A stretch of DNA of 64,000 nt from Aquilonibacter sp963703325. Lineage in GTDB: Bacteria > Vulcanimicrobiota > Vulcanimicrobiia > Vulcanimicrobiales > Vulcanimicrobiaceae. How positions within the stretch are numbered: the first letter of the stretch is position 1; each line of letters starts with the position of its first letter. Under the pieces are notes generated by a model that worked only from the letters and a program-made list of their open reading frames with translations, ran no database searches and was not told the DNA's origin. Position numbers and translations under genes: made by a program. The DNA lies in assembly GCA_963703325.1 (NCBI GenBank), contig OY969805.1, forward strand, positions 496,001 to 560,000. Direction: 5' to 3'. Shown here piece by piece: positions 48,445-57,247 of the stretch.

Positions 48445-49128
48445 GTGCTGACGATCGCGTCGGCATATCCCGATCCACCCTTCGATGTCAGTGCAGGTGA
48501 TTATCGTAGTGGCTTCGACATCGAGCTGATGCGGCACATCTGCGCGATGCTCAACCTACGTCTGCGGACGGTCGCGTACACCGGGGGCAACTTCAACGGC
48601 ATCTTCGACGGCCTCGAGCGGCGCGAATACGACGCGGTGATCTCGGGCACGACGATCACCCCGGAGCGCGCGCAAATGGTGCTGTTTTCGCAGCCGTATC
48701 TGGAGTTTGGGCAAGGTGTCGCCGTCAATCGCGCCGCGCACCCGCACGTGCGCTCGGTCGGCGATTTGAAGGGTTGCATCGCGGGCATTCAGCAGGGCAA
48801 CACGTCGGAGATCCCCGCGCGCAAGCTTGTCGCCGAAGGCATTCTCGCATCGATCCGGTTCTATCCGTACGACGGCATTTTACATGCGCTGGCCGATCTC
48901 GAAGCCAACCGTATCGGTTGCATCATCAAGCTGCACCCGGTCATCACCGAACTCGTCAAGAACCGTCCTGCACTCTACGTCCCACTTGAAATTCCCACCC
49001 ACGAAAAGCTCGGCATCGCCTTCGAGAAGGACAATGCGCGATTGTGTGAGGCGGTGAACACCGCGCTCGCTGCGCTAACGAAAAGCGGCACGCTCGAGGC
49101 CCTCAAACGGCGCTGGATTACGCCCTAG
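48445..49128 (+). CDS. Extracellular solute-binding protein family 3, without clear signal peptide
   Basis: 227 residues. The family 3 fold is clear: LTIASAYPDPPFDVSAGDYRSGFDIELMRHI, then FNGIFDGLERREYDAVISGTTITPERAQ and FSQPYLEFGQGVAV. No hydrophobic signal precedes the domain. The frame extends upstream over the end of the LolA-like gene (ILTLKPG) but has no proper start. It may be cytoplasmic, or a genuine start may have been lost. It overlaps the convergent ABC permease by 11 bases. Confidence 0.75.
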   Translation: MLTIASAYPDPPFDVSAGDYRSGFDIELMRHICAMLNLRLRTVAYTGGNFNGIFDGLERREYDAVISGTTITPERAQMVLFSQPYLEFGQGVAVNRAAHPHVRSVGDLKGCIAGIQQGNTSEIPARKLVAEGILASIRFYPYDGILHALADLEANRIGCIIKLHPVITELVKNRPALYVPLEIPTHEKLGIAFEKDNARLCEAVNTALAALTKSGTLEALKRRWITP

Positions 49129-50089
49129 CCAAGTACCGCTTGCGCAGTTCGTCGAGGACGACGGCAAGGAGGATCACGACGCCGAGCACGACTTTTTGTA
49201 AATATGAGTCGACGTGGATCAGGTTCATGGCGTTGTAGAGTAGTCCGATGAGCAGCGCGCCGAAGAACGTGCCGAGAATCGAGCCTTGACCGCCCATGAG
49301 GCTCGTGCCGCCGACAACGACCGCGGCGATCGCTTCGAGCAGTTCGTCGTGCGTTCCGGTGTCGGGTGAGCCGGACGAAAAGCGCGCCATGTAGAGAAAG
49401 CCGACGATGGCCGCGCACATGCCGCTGATCATGTACACGATCGTCTTTATGCGCGCGGTCGCAATGCCCGCAAGACGCGCCGCTTCTTCGTTACCGCCGA
49501 TGGCAAAGACGTAGCGGCCAAAGCGCGTGCGGCTGAGCAGCACTCCCGCGACGACCACGACGACGACCATCCAAATCACCGGAACCGGCAAACCGAAGAC
49601 CGCGCCCGTTCCAATCGCCGAGAAGATCGGGTTGTTCACCGCGACCGGTTGTCCACCCGAGAAAATGTACGAAAGCCCGAGCGTTACTTCGAGCATCGCG
49701 AAGGTTGTGATGAACGGCGGCAGGTTGAGCTTGACGACCGGCAACGCGTTGATCCAGCCGGCGACGGCGCCGACGGCCAAGCCCGCGAGCAGCGTCACCA
49801 ACACCAGACCGACGCCGCCGAACCCCAAATGATTGGCGGTTTGCGCCATCACGACGCCGGTCAGCGCTACCAGCGAGCCGATCGAGAGATCGATGCCGGC
49901 CGTGATGATGACGAACGTTTGCCCGACGCCGAGAATGCAGTTGTACGAAATCTGTTCGAGCACCGTGACGAGGTTACGAGGATTGAGAAACTCGCCGTGG
50001 GCGGCTGCGTTCACGATGCCCATGAAGACCGCGACGACGATGACGAGAATCGTATTGCGCAGCCAGAGGTTCTTCAGTATCGCGGTCAT
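49118..50089 (-). CDS. Sugar-type ABC transporter permease (RbsC family)
   Basis: 323 residues with about 8-10 hydrophobic segments. GIDLSIGSLVALTGVVMA and AIAAVVVGGTSLMGGQGSILGT match the RbsC/XylH permeases of the ribose-xylose class. It ends the minus-strand operon and converges with the family 3 binding protein gene. Confidence 0.9.
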   Translation of the reverse strand: MTAILKNLWLRNTILVIVVAVFMGIVNAAAHGEFLNPRNLVTVLEQISYNCILGVGQTFVIITAGIDLSIGSLVALTGVVMAQTANHLGFGGVGLVLVTLLAGLAVGAVAGWINALPVVKLNLPPFITTFAMLEVTLGLSYIFSGGQPVAVNNPIFSAIGTGAVFGLPVPVIWMVVVVVVAGVLLSRTRFGRYVFAIGGNEEAARLAGIATARIKTIVYMISGMCAAIVGFLYMARFSSGSPDTGTHDELLEAIAAVVVGGTSLMGGQGSILGTFFGALLIGLLYNAMNLIHVDSYLQKVVLGVVILLAVVLDELRKRYLARA

Positions 50090-51591
50090 GCGGCCGCTCC
50101 GGTCGCCGCGGCGATCACGGCATCGGGTGTGACGGTATCACGCGTGAACTCACGCACGATCCGTCCATCGCGAATCACGAGGACACGATGCGACATCCCC
50201 AGCACCTCGGGCAGTTCGCTGGATACCATGACGATGGCGGCTCCGTTCTCAAGCAAGGTTTTCATCAGCGCGTAGATTTCAGCTTTCGCACCGACGTCGA
50301 TGCCACGGGTGGGCTCGTCGAAGAGAAAGACCCGCGCCTTCCCGAGCAGCCATTTGGCAAGCACGACCTTTTGCTGATTGCCTCCGGAGAGATTGCGCAC
50401 GAGCTGTTCGGGACCCGGAGTGCGAACGCGCAAATCCGCGATCATCTTGCGCGCTGCTTCTTCTTCGCGCGATTGCGAGATCAGGTGCTCGCGGTTGACG
50501 AACTGCGCGAGGTGCGCGAGCGTGATGTTTGCGCGCACGCTCATGCCGAGCACGAGCCCCTGTCCTTTGCGGTCCTCGGTGATAAAGGCGATGCCCGCGG
50601 CGATGCCGTCGTGCGGAGCGCGAATCTGCACGGTCTTGCCGTCGATCGCCACGGTGCCCGCCGTAGGCAGGTCGGCGCCCGCGATTGCGCGCACGATCTC
50701 GGTGCGACCCGCGCCGATCAGTCCGGCGAGCCCGACGATTTCGCCGGCGCGGACCGAGAAATTGATGTCGGCGATGACCGGGCGGCGCGCCACCCCGCGC
50801 ACGTCGAGCACGATCGCGGCGTCCGGCTTGACGGGATCGAGCGCCGGGAAGTGCGCGTCAAGTGGTCGTCCCACCATCGCGCGAATGACATCGGACGGAG
50901 AAAATTGCGATGCCGCGCGCGTTTCGACAACCGAACCGTCGCGCAGCACGGTGATGCGATCGGCAATCTTCGGCAGTTCTTCCAAGCGGTGCGAGATGTA
51001 AATGATGCCGGTGCCGGCGGCCTTGAGGCGCGCAATCAGCGTGAAGAGGGCATCGATTTCCCGATCGGTGAGTGCCGCGGTCGGCTCGTCCATGACGATG
51101 AAGCGGGCGCGCTTCGAGAGCGCCTTGGCAACTTCAATCAATTGCTGTTGCGCAACGGACAGGCGGCTCGCCGGACGGTCGAGCGGAAGTTTGATGCCAA
51201 GCTCGTCCAGCACGGCGAGCGCGCGCTCGCGCGCCGCCCGCTCGTCGAGCATGAAGCCGCGCACGGGCTCGGTGCCGAGCACGATATTTTGCAAGGCGTT
51301 GAGCGCCGGTACGAGATTGAACTCTTGATAGATCATCCCAATACCGAGGCGCTCGGCATCGTGCGGCGAGGCAATCGAGACGACGGCGCCGTCGACGGCG
51401 ATCGTGCCATGATCGGCACGTTGCGCGCCGGCGAGGATCTTCATCAGCGTCGATTTACCCGCGCCGTTTTCGCCGACGAGTGCCAACACCTCGCCCGGAT
51501 ATAACGTCAACGAAACGCCCGAAAGCGCGCGAACACCGGGAAAGGACTTCCCGATGTCGCGCATCTCGAGTAGTGGAGCTGTTGAGTTCAA
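50086..51591 (-). CDS. Sugar-type ABC transporter ATP-binding protein (RbsA family)
   Basis: 501 residues with two ATPase domains. The first has Walker A GENGAGKSTLM and LSVAQQQLIEVAKAL. The second has GLIGAGRTEI (a degenerate P-loop, as is usual in RbsA), EDRKGQG, LSGGNQQKVVLAKWL and FLFDEPTRGIDVG. It overlaps the permease by ATGA and follows the binding protein after an ATGA overlap. Confidence 0.93.
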   Translation of the reverse strand: MNSTAPLLEMRDIGKSFPGVRALSGVSLTLYPGEVLALVGENGAGKSTLMKILAGAQRADHGTIAVDGAVVSIASPHDAERLGIGMIYQEFNLVPALNALQNIVLGTEPVRGFMLDERAARERALAVLDELGIKLPLDRPASRLSVAQQQLIEVAKALSKRARFIVMDEPTAALTDREIDALFTLIARLKAAGTGIIYISHRLEELPKIADRITVLRDGSVVETRAASQFSPSDVIRAMVGRPLDAHFPALDPVKPDAAIVLDVRGVARRPVIADINFSVRAGEIVGLAGLIGAGRTEIVRAIAGADLPTAGTVAIDGKTVQIRAPHDGIAAGIAFITEDRKGQGLVLGMSVRANITLAHLAQFVNREHLISQSREEEAARKMIADLRVRTPGPEQLVRNLSGGNQQKVVLAKWLLGKARVFLFDEPTRGIDVGAKAEIYALMKTLLENGAAIVMVSSELPEVLGMSHRVLVIRDGRIVREFTRDTVTPDAVIAAATGAAA

Positions 51592-52529
51592 CGCGTGTAG
51601 GTGCCGACCACGACGTGGACGACCTTCGGCGGCGTCTTGCCGGCAAAGTAGTCGTGGATCGTGTCAATGGTCAGCGCGCCGATCTTATCCGGATACTGGA
51701 TTGCATCACCGTACATCGACCCGGCTTTGATCGCGGCTTGCGCCTCGGGCGTTGCGTCGTAGCCGACGACTGCGATCTTTCCGGTCGCACCCGCCGCCTT
51801 GATCGCGCTCACCGCACCGAGAGCAGAGTCGTCATTGATTCCGAAGACGCCCTTCACGTTCGGGTTCGATTGCAAGATGTCGCCCATCGAACTGTCGGCC
51901 TTCGCCCGCTCGCCGCCGGCGTCGACATCGGCCACGATCGTCACACCCGGGCAACCCGCTTTGACCCCGGCCTTGAAACCTTTGACACGATCCTGCACGC
52001 TCGTGACTTCGGGCTCGTCGAGAATTGCGACCTCACCGCTCGAACCCACCGCTTTGCAGATCAATTTCGCGGCTTGCATGCCGCCCTGCACGTTGTCGCT
52101 CGCGATGTGGGCGACCACGGTCCCGATGTTGCTCGTGCTCGCGATGTCGGCGGTAAAGACCGGAATGTTGGCCTTGTTCGCTTCGGCAATCGCACTGCCG
52201 ATCGCGGTCGAGTCGTACGGCGTGAGCACGATCGCGTCGACTTTGCTGGAAATGAAGTCCTCGACCTGACTCTGCTGCTTGGCGTTATCGCGGTTTGCAT
52301 CGACGACGACCAGCGTGTACCCGTATTTGGCTGCCTCGGTCTTCATGCCGCTCTCCATGCCCTGGTAGAACTGCGCTTCGCGATTTTGAATCGATACGCC
52401 GATCGTCTTTCCTCCCGATGCGGCCGACGTGGGCGCCGACGATGCGCTCGAACTCGATGAGGATCCGGAGTTCGAACAAGCGGCGAGGACGGCGCAGAGT
52501 GTCGCGCAGAGCAGGCGAGTCGATTTCAA
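51588..52529 (-). CDS. Sugar-type ABC transporter substrate-binding lipoprotein (RbsB family)
   Basis: 313 residues from TTG 52529 with AGGAGATCAC upstream. A lipobox-like LCAVLAAC is followed by a Ser-rich linker, then a periplasmic-binding-protein type 1 fold: FYQGMESGMKTEAAKYGYTLVVVDANRDNAKQQSQVEDFI and NPNVKGVFGINDDSALGA. The sugar ligand is not determined. It heads the ABC part of the operon. Confidence 0.92.
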   Translation of the reverse strand: MKSTRLLCATLCAVLAACSNSGSSSSSSASSAPTSAASGGKTIGVSIQNREAQFYQGMESGMKTEAAKYGYTLVVVDANRDNAKQQSQVEDFISSKVDAIVLTPYDSTAIGSAIAEANKANIPVFTADIASTSNIGTVVAHIASDNVQGGMQAAKLICKAVGSSGEVAILDEPEVTSVQDRVKGFKAGVKAGCPGVTIVADVDAGGERAKADSSMGDILQSNPNVKGVFGINDDSALGAVSAIKAAGATGKIAVVGYDATPEAQAAIKAGSMYGDAIQYPDKIGALTIDTIHDYFAGKTPPKVVHVVVGTYTR

Positions 52530-52540
52530 AGTGATCTCCT

Positions 52541-53134
52541 TTAGGTGATGTACGGCACGTTGGCAGGGCGGCACTTGTCTATGGCGTGCGGTTGTTCGTC
52601 ACGTGCCGTATCGAACAACCAGCAATCTCCAAGTACCGAGCAATAGCAGATTTGAACCGACACATCGTGGCGAGCTGCGGTGACTGCAGCGTAAGCTGCA
52701 GGATCGCTCAGCGCCGGAAGCAGCTCAATGAAAACGACATCCTCGTGCGCCATGATGACGCGGTCGAGCACCGTTGATGTAAAGATCCCACTTTTCCGGC
52801 TTACCGTGCGGATATGACAACACGCCGCCATCAGATCCGTAACCGTGCGATAGTCGCGCCCCTTGTACGCGACCGCAAACGATCGGATGATGGCCGGTCC
52901 GACGCCGGCATTGCGGATCTCGTACGCGAGCCGTTTGCCGCCGCTCTCGGTTGCATTGCTGGTGTCGTACTCGATATAGGGCCACACGCTCGCTTGGAGC
53001 AGCTGTTCTTGCGTGCGGTCGGCTCGCAGTGCGACCCAAAGGGAGGCAAACGAGATGACGATCGCACTGACGGCAATGATCAGATCCAGGGCGAGCATGC
53101 CGCTGCGGCGTGGCCGATCCGGGGTCTCAGGCAT
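52541..53134 (-). CDS. Hypothetical membrane-anchored protein
   Basis: About 197 residues from ATG 53134. A single hydrophobic segment (LALDLIIAVSAIVISFASLWVAL) is near the N-terminus, then a mostly beta outer domain with several Cys (ACCHIR, CYCSVLGDCW). It lies 11 bases ahead of the binding-protein gene. A TTG start at 53182 would add 16 residues. No family is recognised. Confidence 0.6.
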   Translation of the reverse strand: MPETPDRPRRSGMLALDLIIAVSAIVISFASLWVALRADRTQEQLLQASVWPYIEYDTSNATESGGKRLAYEIRNAGVGPAIIRSFAVAYKGRDYRTVTDLMAACCHIRTVSRKSGIFTSTVLDRVIMAHEDVVFIELLPALSDPAAYAAVTAARHDVSVQICYCSVLGDCWLFDTARDEQPHAIDKCRPANVPYIT

Positions 53135-53191
53135 CAGCTGGCGATTTTTCCGCGGTAGAACGCCGCCCCTCGTTGTCCACAATCAGCGACC

Positions 53192-54973
53192 TTAGCCTTG
53201 TGCAATCTGTGGAGAAGCCGCTCGAACGAGACGAATCAGGCCAATGGTCGCGGCGGACGCCACCAATAACCAGGTAATACCCGGAACCGGCTTCCCGTAG
53301 ACAAAGGCGCCGGTGGCAAAGAGAATCCCATAGATCGCCGCTAGCCCGAGGACCCAGCATCCGAGCGCTTGCGCCGGTGAGTCAGGCGAGGGCGGCAAGC
53401 CGGCCGCCTCGCGCACCGCGCGCCACCCCGGACCCGCCGGGCGCACTTTCGCGTAGAAACGCGCGAGCGTTTGCGCATCGTCGGGCGGGGTGAGGAAAGT
53501 GACCGCCAGCCAGACAGCGGTCGTTACCGTGACGGTGACCAGCAACACGGTCGTGCTGCTCGCGCCGTGCCCGAGTTTTCCGGCAAAAAAGAACCCTAGC
53601 GACACGACGAACGAAACAGCCATCGCGCTGATCTCGCTCCACGCGTTGATACGCGACCAAAACCACCGCAGCAGATAGATCAATCCCGTTCCCGCGCCGA
53701 TTGAGATCAAGAGCGTGAACGCCTCCTTCGCCGTATCGAGCAGATAGGTCACGCCGATGCCGGCGATCATCAAGATCACCGTGACAATGCGACCCACAAG
53801 GACATAGTGACGCTCGTCGGCATCGCGCGCAATAAGCCGGCGGTAGAAGTCGTGCACGAGGTACGACGTCCCCCAGTTGAGATGTGTTTCGATCGTCGAG
53901 CGATAAGCGGCAAAGATACCCGCGACCATAAAGCCCGCAAAGCCAGCCGGCAAGAAGACCAACATCGCCGGATAGGCGATGTCGTTGCCCAGCAGCGCCG
54001 GTGAAACATATGGAAAGCGCGTGTGGATATCAGCCAGTGTCGGATAGACGATCGTCGACGCGAGCGCAACGACGATCCACGGCCACGGACGCAGCGCATA
54101 GTGCATTGCCTGGAACATGAACGTGCCGAAGAGCGCGTCGTTCTCGGTCCGCGCCGCCAGCATCCGTTGCGCGACGTAGCTGCCGCCACCCGGTTCGGAA
54201 CCAGGGTACCACGCCGACCACCATTGCACCGTAAGCGGGATTACGAAGATCCCGAGCGCGGTGGGCCAGTCGCCGAAGTCGGGAAGAATCGAGAGCATGT
54301 GCGGATGAGCGGCGGCGACATGCGCCACCATTGCGTGCAGGCCGCCAACGCCCGGCGCGTGCACCGCATAGTAGGCCGCGGCAAATGCGGCGGTAATCGT
54401 GATGCAGAACTGAATCGTGTCGGTGACCATCACGCCCCAAAGGCCGGCGGCGGCGGCGAAGACGATCGGTACGATCGCGCAAAATAGCAGCGTCTCCGTG
54501 CGTGGCCAGCCGAAGAGCACGTTGGCGATCTTGACCGCCGCCAGATTGACGCTCGCGATGATGAAGCAGTTGAAGAACAGCCCTAAATAGATCGCGCGGA
54601 CCGAGCGCACTGCCGACGCGGCTTTGCCGGAATAGCGCAGTTCGTAGAATTCCAAATCCGTCAGCACGCCGCTGCGCCGCCACAGGCGCGCATAAAAGAA
54701 CACCGTCGCCATCCCGGTGAGGAGGAACGACCACCACACCCAATTTTCGGCGACCCCGCCGTCGCGCACCAAGTTCGTAACGAGATTCGGGGTGTCGGTG
54801 GAAAAGGTCGTGGCGACGAGTGAGATACCGATTAGCCACCACGGCGCTCGGCGCCCGGCGGCAAAGAATTCGGTCGTGTTCTTGCCGGCACGGCGCGCGA
54901 GGACGATCGCCGGAACGAACGTGATCGCCAGCGAGACGATGACGATCGTCCAATCCAGTGTGGTGAGATGCAC
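53192..54973 (-). CDS. Sodium:solute symporter (SSS family)
   Basis: 593 residues with about 13-15 hydrophobic segments. FFAAGRRAPWWLIGISLVATTFSTDTP at the N-terminus, AGLWGVMVTDTIQFCITI and the RSTIETHLNWGTSYLVHDFYRR block are features of the SSS family (glucose/galactose, proline, pantothenate). It is in line with the RbsBAC genes and may take up the same or a related sugar. Confidence 0.9.
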   Translation of the reverse strand: MHLTTLDWTIVIVSLAITFVPAIVLARRAGKNTTEFFAAGRRAPWWLIGISLVATTFSTDTPNLVTNLVRDGGVAENWVWWSFLLTGMATVFFYARLWRRSGVLTDLEFYELRYSGKAASAVRSVRAIYLGLFFNCFIIASVNLAAVKIANVLFGWPRTETLLFCAIVPIVFAAAAGLWGVMVTDTIQFCITITAAFAAAYYAVHAPGVGGLHAMVAHVAAAHPHMLSILPDFGDWPTALGIFVIPLTVQWWSAWYPGSEPGGGSYVAQRMLAARTENDALFGTFMFQAMHYALRPWPWIVVALASTIVYPTLADIHTRFPYVSPALLGNDIAYPAMLVFLPAGFAGFMVAGIFAAYRSTIETHLNWGTSYLVHDFYRRLIARDADERHYVLVGRIVTVILMIAGIGVTYLLDTAKEAFTLLISIGAGTGLIYLLRWFWSRINAWSEISAMAVSFVVSLGFFFAGKLGHGASSTTVLLVTVTVTTAVWLAVTFLTPPDDAQTLARFYAKVRPAGPGWRAVREAAGLPPSPDSPAQALGCWVLGLAAIYGILFATGAFVYGKPVPGITWLLVASAATIGLIRLVRAASPQIAQG

Positions 54974-54976
54974 GCC

Positions 54977-55627
54977 CTAGTCGGGGAGCAACGCGAAGGT
55001 AACGGTCCGATCGGCCTCGCGATGATTGGTCCAGAAGCGGCTTCCGTCCCAGGCGAGCCCGCGCGCGCGAAACGGCACGCTTGCAAGATCGTCGGCGACT
55101 CCGGTGCGAAGGTCGAGTCGCGAAAGAAAATAGTCTTCGCTGTCTTCGTCGTCGGTGCCGAGCAAACACGCCATGTCGTCAACCACCGCCACCCCGCAAA
55201 TCTCATGCGGCGTGTTCCACGTGTGCGCGATCGAGCCGTCCTCGTTCATCAAGAGCAGACGCTTGTTGTACCACTGGCCCAGCAACACGCGCCCGCCGTA
55301 GAGCGCGAGATGCGAACCGGTATCGTCTGGACACTCGAGCACGACTTCATCGAATCCGTCGCCGGGAATGTAGCGGTGCACGCGCCGGTTGTCGTCGGTC
55401 CCTTCGCCACAGGTCATCACTACCGCGCCCCCGCCGTAGTTCATTCCCCACGGCATGCCCGGCGTCTCGATCTCATCGATCTTGCGCCAGCCGTCGCGTT
55501 CCATAACGTCGATCCGGCGCGTGGCGCGCGAAGCGATCCACACCTCCCGGCCGCGCAGCACCGCGACGGAGTGCGGCTCCGGCGAGGCGGCGACAAGGCG
55601 ATCGATCTCGACGATGGGTTTGAGCAT
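54977..55627 (-). CDS. Beta-propeller-like cytoplasmic protein
   Basis: 216 residues from ATG 55627. Repeating beta-sheet blades with SVAVLRGREVWIASRATRRIDVM, VHRYIPGDGFDEV, LALYGGRVLLGQWYNKRLLLMNEDG and AWDGSRFWTNHREADRTV. No signal peptide is seen. It resembles lactonase- or SMP-30-type propellers, but lacks a clear metal site. It starts the sugar transporter operon, suggesting a role in sugar metabolism. Confidence 0.65.
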   Translation of the reverse strand: MLKPIVEIDRLVAASPEPHSVAVLRGREVWIASRATRRIDVMERDGWRKIDEIETPGMPWGMNYGGGAVVMTCGEGTDDNRRVHRYIPGDGFDEVVLECPDDTGSHLALYGGRVLLGQWYNKRLLLMNEDGSIAHTWNTPHEICGVAVVDDMACLLGTDDEDSEDYFLSRLDLRTGVADDLASVPFRARGLAWDGSRFWTNHREADRTVTFALLPD

Positions 55628-55665
55628 GAAGGCGCAGGTTCTCGACTCGACAAACAAGCTCCGCC

Positions 55666-55980
55666 ATGCGCGTACGAATTTACGAACAACGCACCGGGGC
55701 GATGTTAGCCGATGCGAGCGGTGATCAAGTGATCAAATCCGAGGGCAATTGGTACATCGACGCGGGCGCCGTCAGCAAGAACTTGCAGATGTCGTCGCAC
55801 GACTATACGTGCCCCTACAAAGGCAAGTGCTACTACGCCGACTATGTCGATGGAGCAACGCGGGCAATCGACGTCGCGTGGGTGTATGGCGATCCCAAAC
55901 CGGGCTGGGAGCAAATCAAGGGAAAATACGGCTTTTACTCAGGCGAACGAAGCAACACCCGTGACGAGGTAACGCCGTAA
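55666..55980 (+). CDS. DUF427-family protein
   Basis: 104 residues. The DUF427 pattern is clear: NWYIDAGAVSK, HDYTCPYKGKCYYADYVDG and AIDVAWVYGDP. The function is unknown. The gene is divergent from the propeller gene across 38 bases and stops seven bases before the end of marR. Confidence 0.85.
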   Translation: MRVRIYEQRTGAMLADASGDQVIKSEGNWYIDAGAVSKNLQMSSHDYTCPYKGKCYYADYVDGATRAIDVAWVYGDPKPGWEQIKGKYGFYSGERSNTRDEVTP

Positions 55981-55987
55981 GGCTGCT

Positions 55988-56482
55988 TCACAAGCACGAG
56001 CCCGCGCGATCGAAATATTCGTAGAGCGGTCCAGAGAGCAGCGCGAGAAGCGATTCTTTCGTGTGCGCCGCTCGATCTGCGGGCATCGCAGCCAGGATGC
56101 GCGCTTCAGTTGCTCGCACCAGGCGGCTCGCCTCGTGAAGTACGCTCTCGCCTTGACTCGTCATACCAACGATGCGTGCGCGACGATCATCCGGATCCGG
56201 TTTGCGCACGACAAAACCGCGCCGCTCCAGATCGTCGATGGTTGCGACGAGCGTCGTCTTGTCGAGTCCGACGTTCTGTGCGATCTCGAGCTGCGAGCGC
56301 GCAATGCCCGCGCTTACGGTCGCCAAGACCGCGAACGTTCGCAGGTTCAGAGCAAGGGGAGCAAGCGCCTCGTTATGCACCGCCGAGAAGGCGTGCGCGA
56401 TGCGGGCAAGCGCCCAGCCGAGCCCCTCCCGCAGAACGGCGGGCACTTTACTGCAGCTCTCGGGCTCATGGATGAGGTTCAT
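55988..56482 (-). CDS. MarR-family transcriptional regulator
   Basis: 164 residues. Winged-helix DNA-binding domain: SQLEIAQNVGLDKTTLVATIDDLERRGFVVRKPDPDDRRARIVGMT, followed by a dimerization helix. Divergent from a nitroreductase gene across 79 bases. A perfect TAGGATAATCCTA palindrome (56502-56514) lies in the gap, so the regulator probably controls both its own gene and the nitroreductase. Confidence 0.92.
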   Translation of the reverse strand: MNLIHEPESCSKVPAVLREGLGWALARIAHAFSAVHNEALAPLALNLRTFAVLATVSAGIARSQLEIAQNVGLDKTTLVATIDDLERRGFVVRKPDPDDRRARIVGMTSQGESVLHEASRLVRATEARILAAMPADRAAHTKESLLALLSGPLYEYFDRAGSCL

Positions 56483-56501
56483 GCGTCAATTGTAGCACGG
56501 C

Positions 56502-56514
56502 TAGGATAATCCTA
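56502..56514. promoter_or_regulatory. MarR operator candidate
   Basis: TAGGAT and ATCCTA form a perfect inverted repeat around one base. It sits between the two divergent promoters and overlaps the marR -35 region. MarR proteins bind palindromes of this size. Confidence 0.6.
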
Positions 56515-56526
56515 TTTGAGACTATC

Positions 56527-56555
56527 TTGACGGAGACGGTCCGGCGAGATATGAT
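56527..56555 (+). promoter_or_regulatory. Promoter of the nitroreductase gene giving a leaderless message
   Basis: TTGACG (56527-56532) and TATGAT (56550-56555) are spaced by 17 bases. Only six bases separate the -10 from the ATG at 56562, so transcription should begin at or within a base or two of the start codon. On the other strand TACAAT is likewise six bases from the marR ATG. Confidence 0.6.
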
Positions 56556-56561
56556 GCGAGT

Positions 56562-57170
56562 ATGACGGCTACTTTAAATAAGTCAAGCCGCGCGCTCGAT
56601 GAGGGCGCCCTCGATACGATTTTCCATGAGGCCCGCGCCGCGAACCGCTTTCTCCCCGAACCGGTTCCGGCCGAGCTGCTCGAGCGGATCGTTGAATCGG
56701 CTAAGGTCGCGCCGACCGCGATGAATTCACTCCCGCTTCGGGTGGTGTTCGTGACCACGCCGGAGGGCCGCGAACGGCTCAAGCCACTGCTCTCACCAGG
56801 TAATGTCGCGAAGGTCGACTCCGCGCCGGTAACGGCGATCCTTGCGCGCGACCTCAACTTCCACGAGTCGCTTCCGCGCCTGTTTCCACACGCACCACAA
56901 GCCTATTTCGATATGGCACGCGACCACGCTGATTCGATGTCGTTGCAAAACGCGACGCTCCAAGCCGGCTACTTCATCCTCGCAGCGCGCGCGCACGGCC
57001 TCGACGCAGGCCCGATGGGCGGCTTCGACAACGCCGGTGTCGACGCGGAGTTCTTTCCGGACGGGACGCGCAAGTCGATTCTGCTCGTGTCGCTCGGATA
57101 TGGCGACGATAGCAAACTGTTCCCGCGCAACCCGCGGCTCGAGTTCGGCGAGATCGCTTCGTTCGTGTAG
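56562..57170 (+). CDS. Nitroreductase-family protein, RutE/HadB-like
   Basis: 202 residues. It follows the malonic semialdehyde reductase (RutE) pattern: DTIFHEARAANRFLPEPV, VAPTAMNSLPLRVVFV, APVTAILARDLNFHESLPRLFPH, AGYFILAARAHGLDAGPMGGFD and KSILLVSLGYGDDSKLF. FMN-dependent and cytoplasmic. The other rut genes are absent, so a role in reducing another aldehyde or nitro compound under MarR control is as likely as a role in pyrimidine breakdown. Confidence 0.88.
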   Translation: MTATLNKSSRALDEGALDTIFHEARAANRFLPEPVPAELLERIVESAKVAPTAMNSLPLRVVFVTTPEGRERLKPLLSPGNVAKVDSAPVTAILARDLNFHESLPRLFPHAPQAYFDMARDHADSMSLQNATLQAGYFILAARAHGLDAGPMGGFDNAGVDAEFFPDGTRKSILLVSLGYGDDSKLFPRNPRLEFGEIASFV

Positions 57171-57247
57171 TCCAAAAGGCACGCTTGCTCCTCGGTGCGC
57201 CCTCAACTACAGTTAGGCGTACCTGTCAATCTCGGCAGTGGGTGCTC

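Noticed and set aside
50188..51504. Plus-strand 438-residue ORF
   Set aside because: Antisense to the RbsA-type ATPase, whose motifs are all intact on the minus strand.
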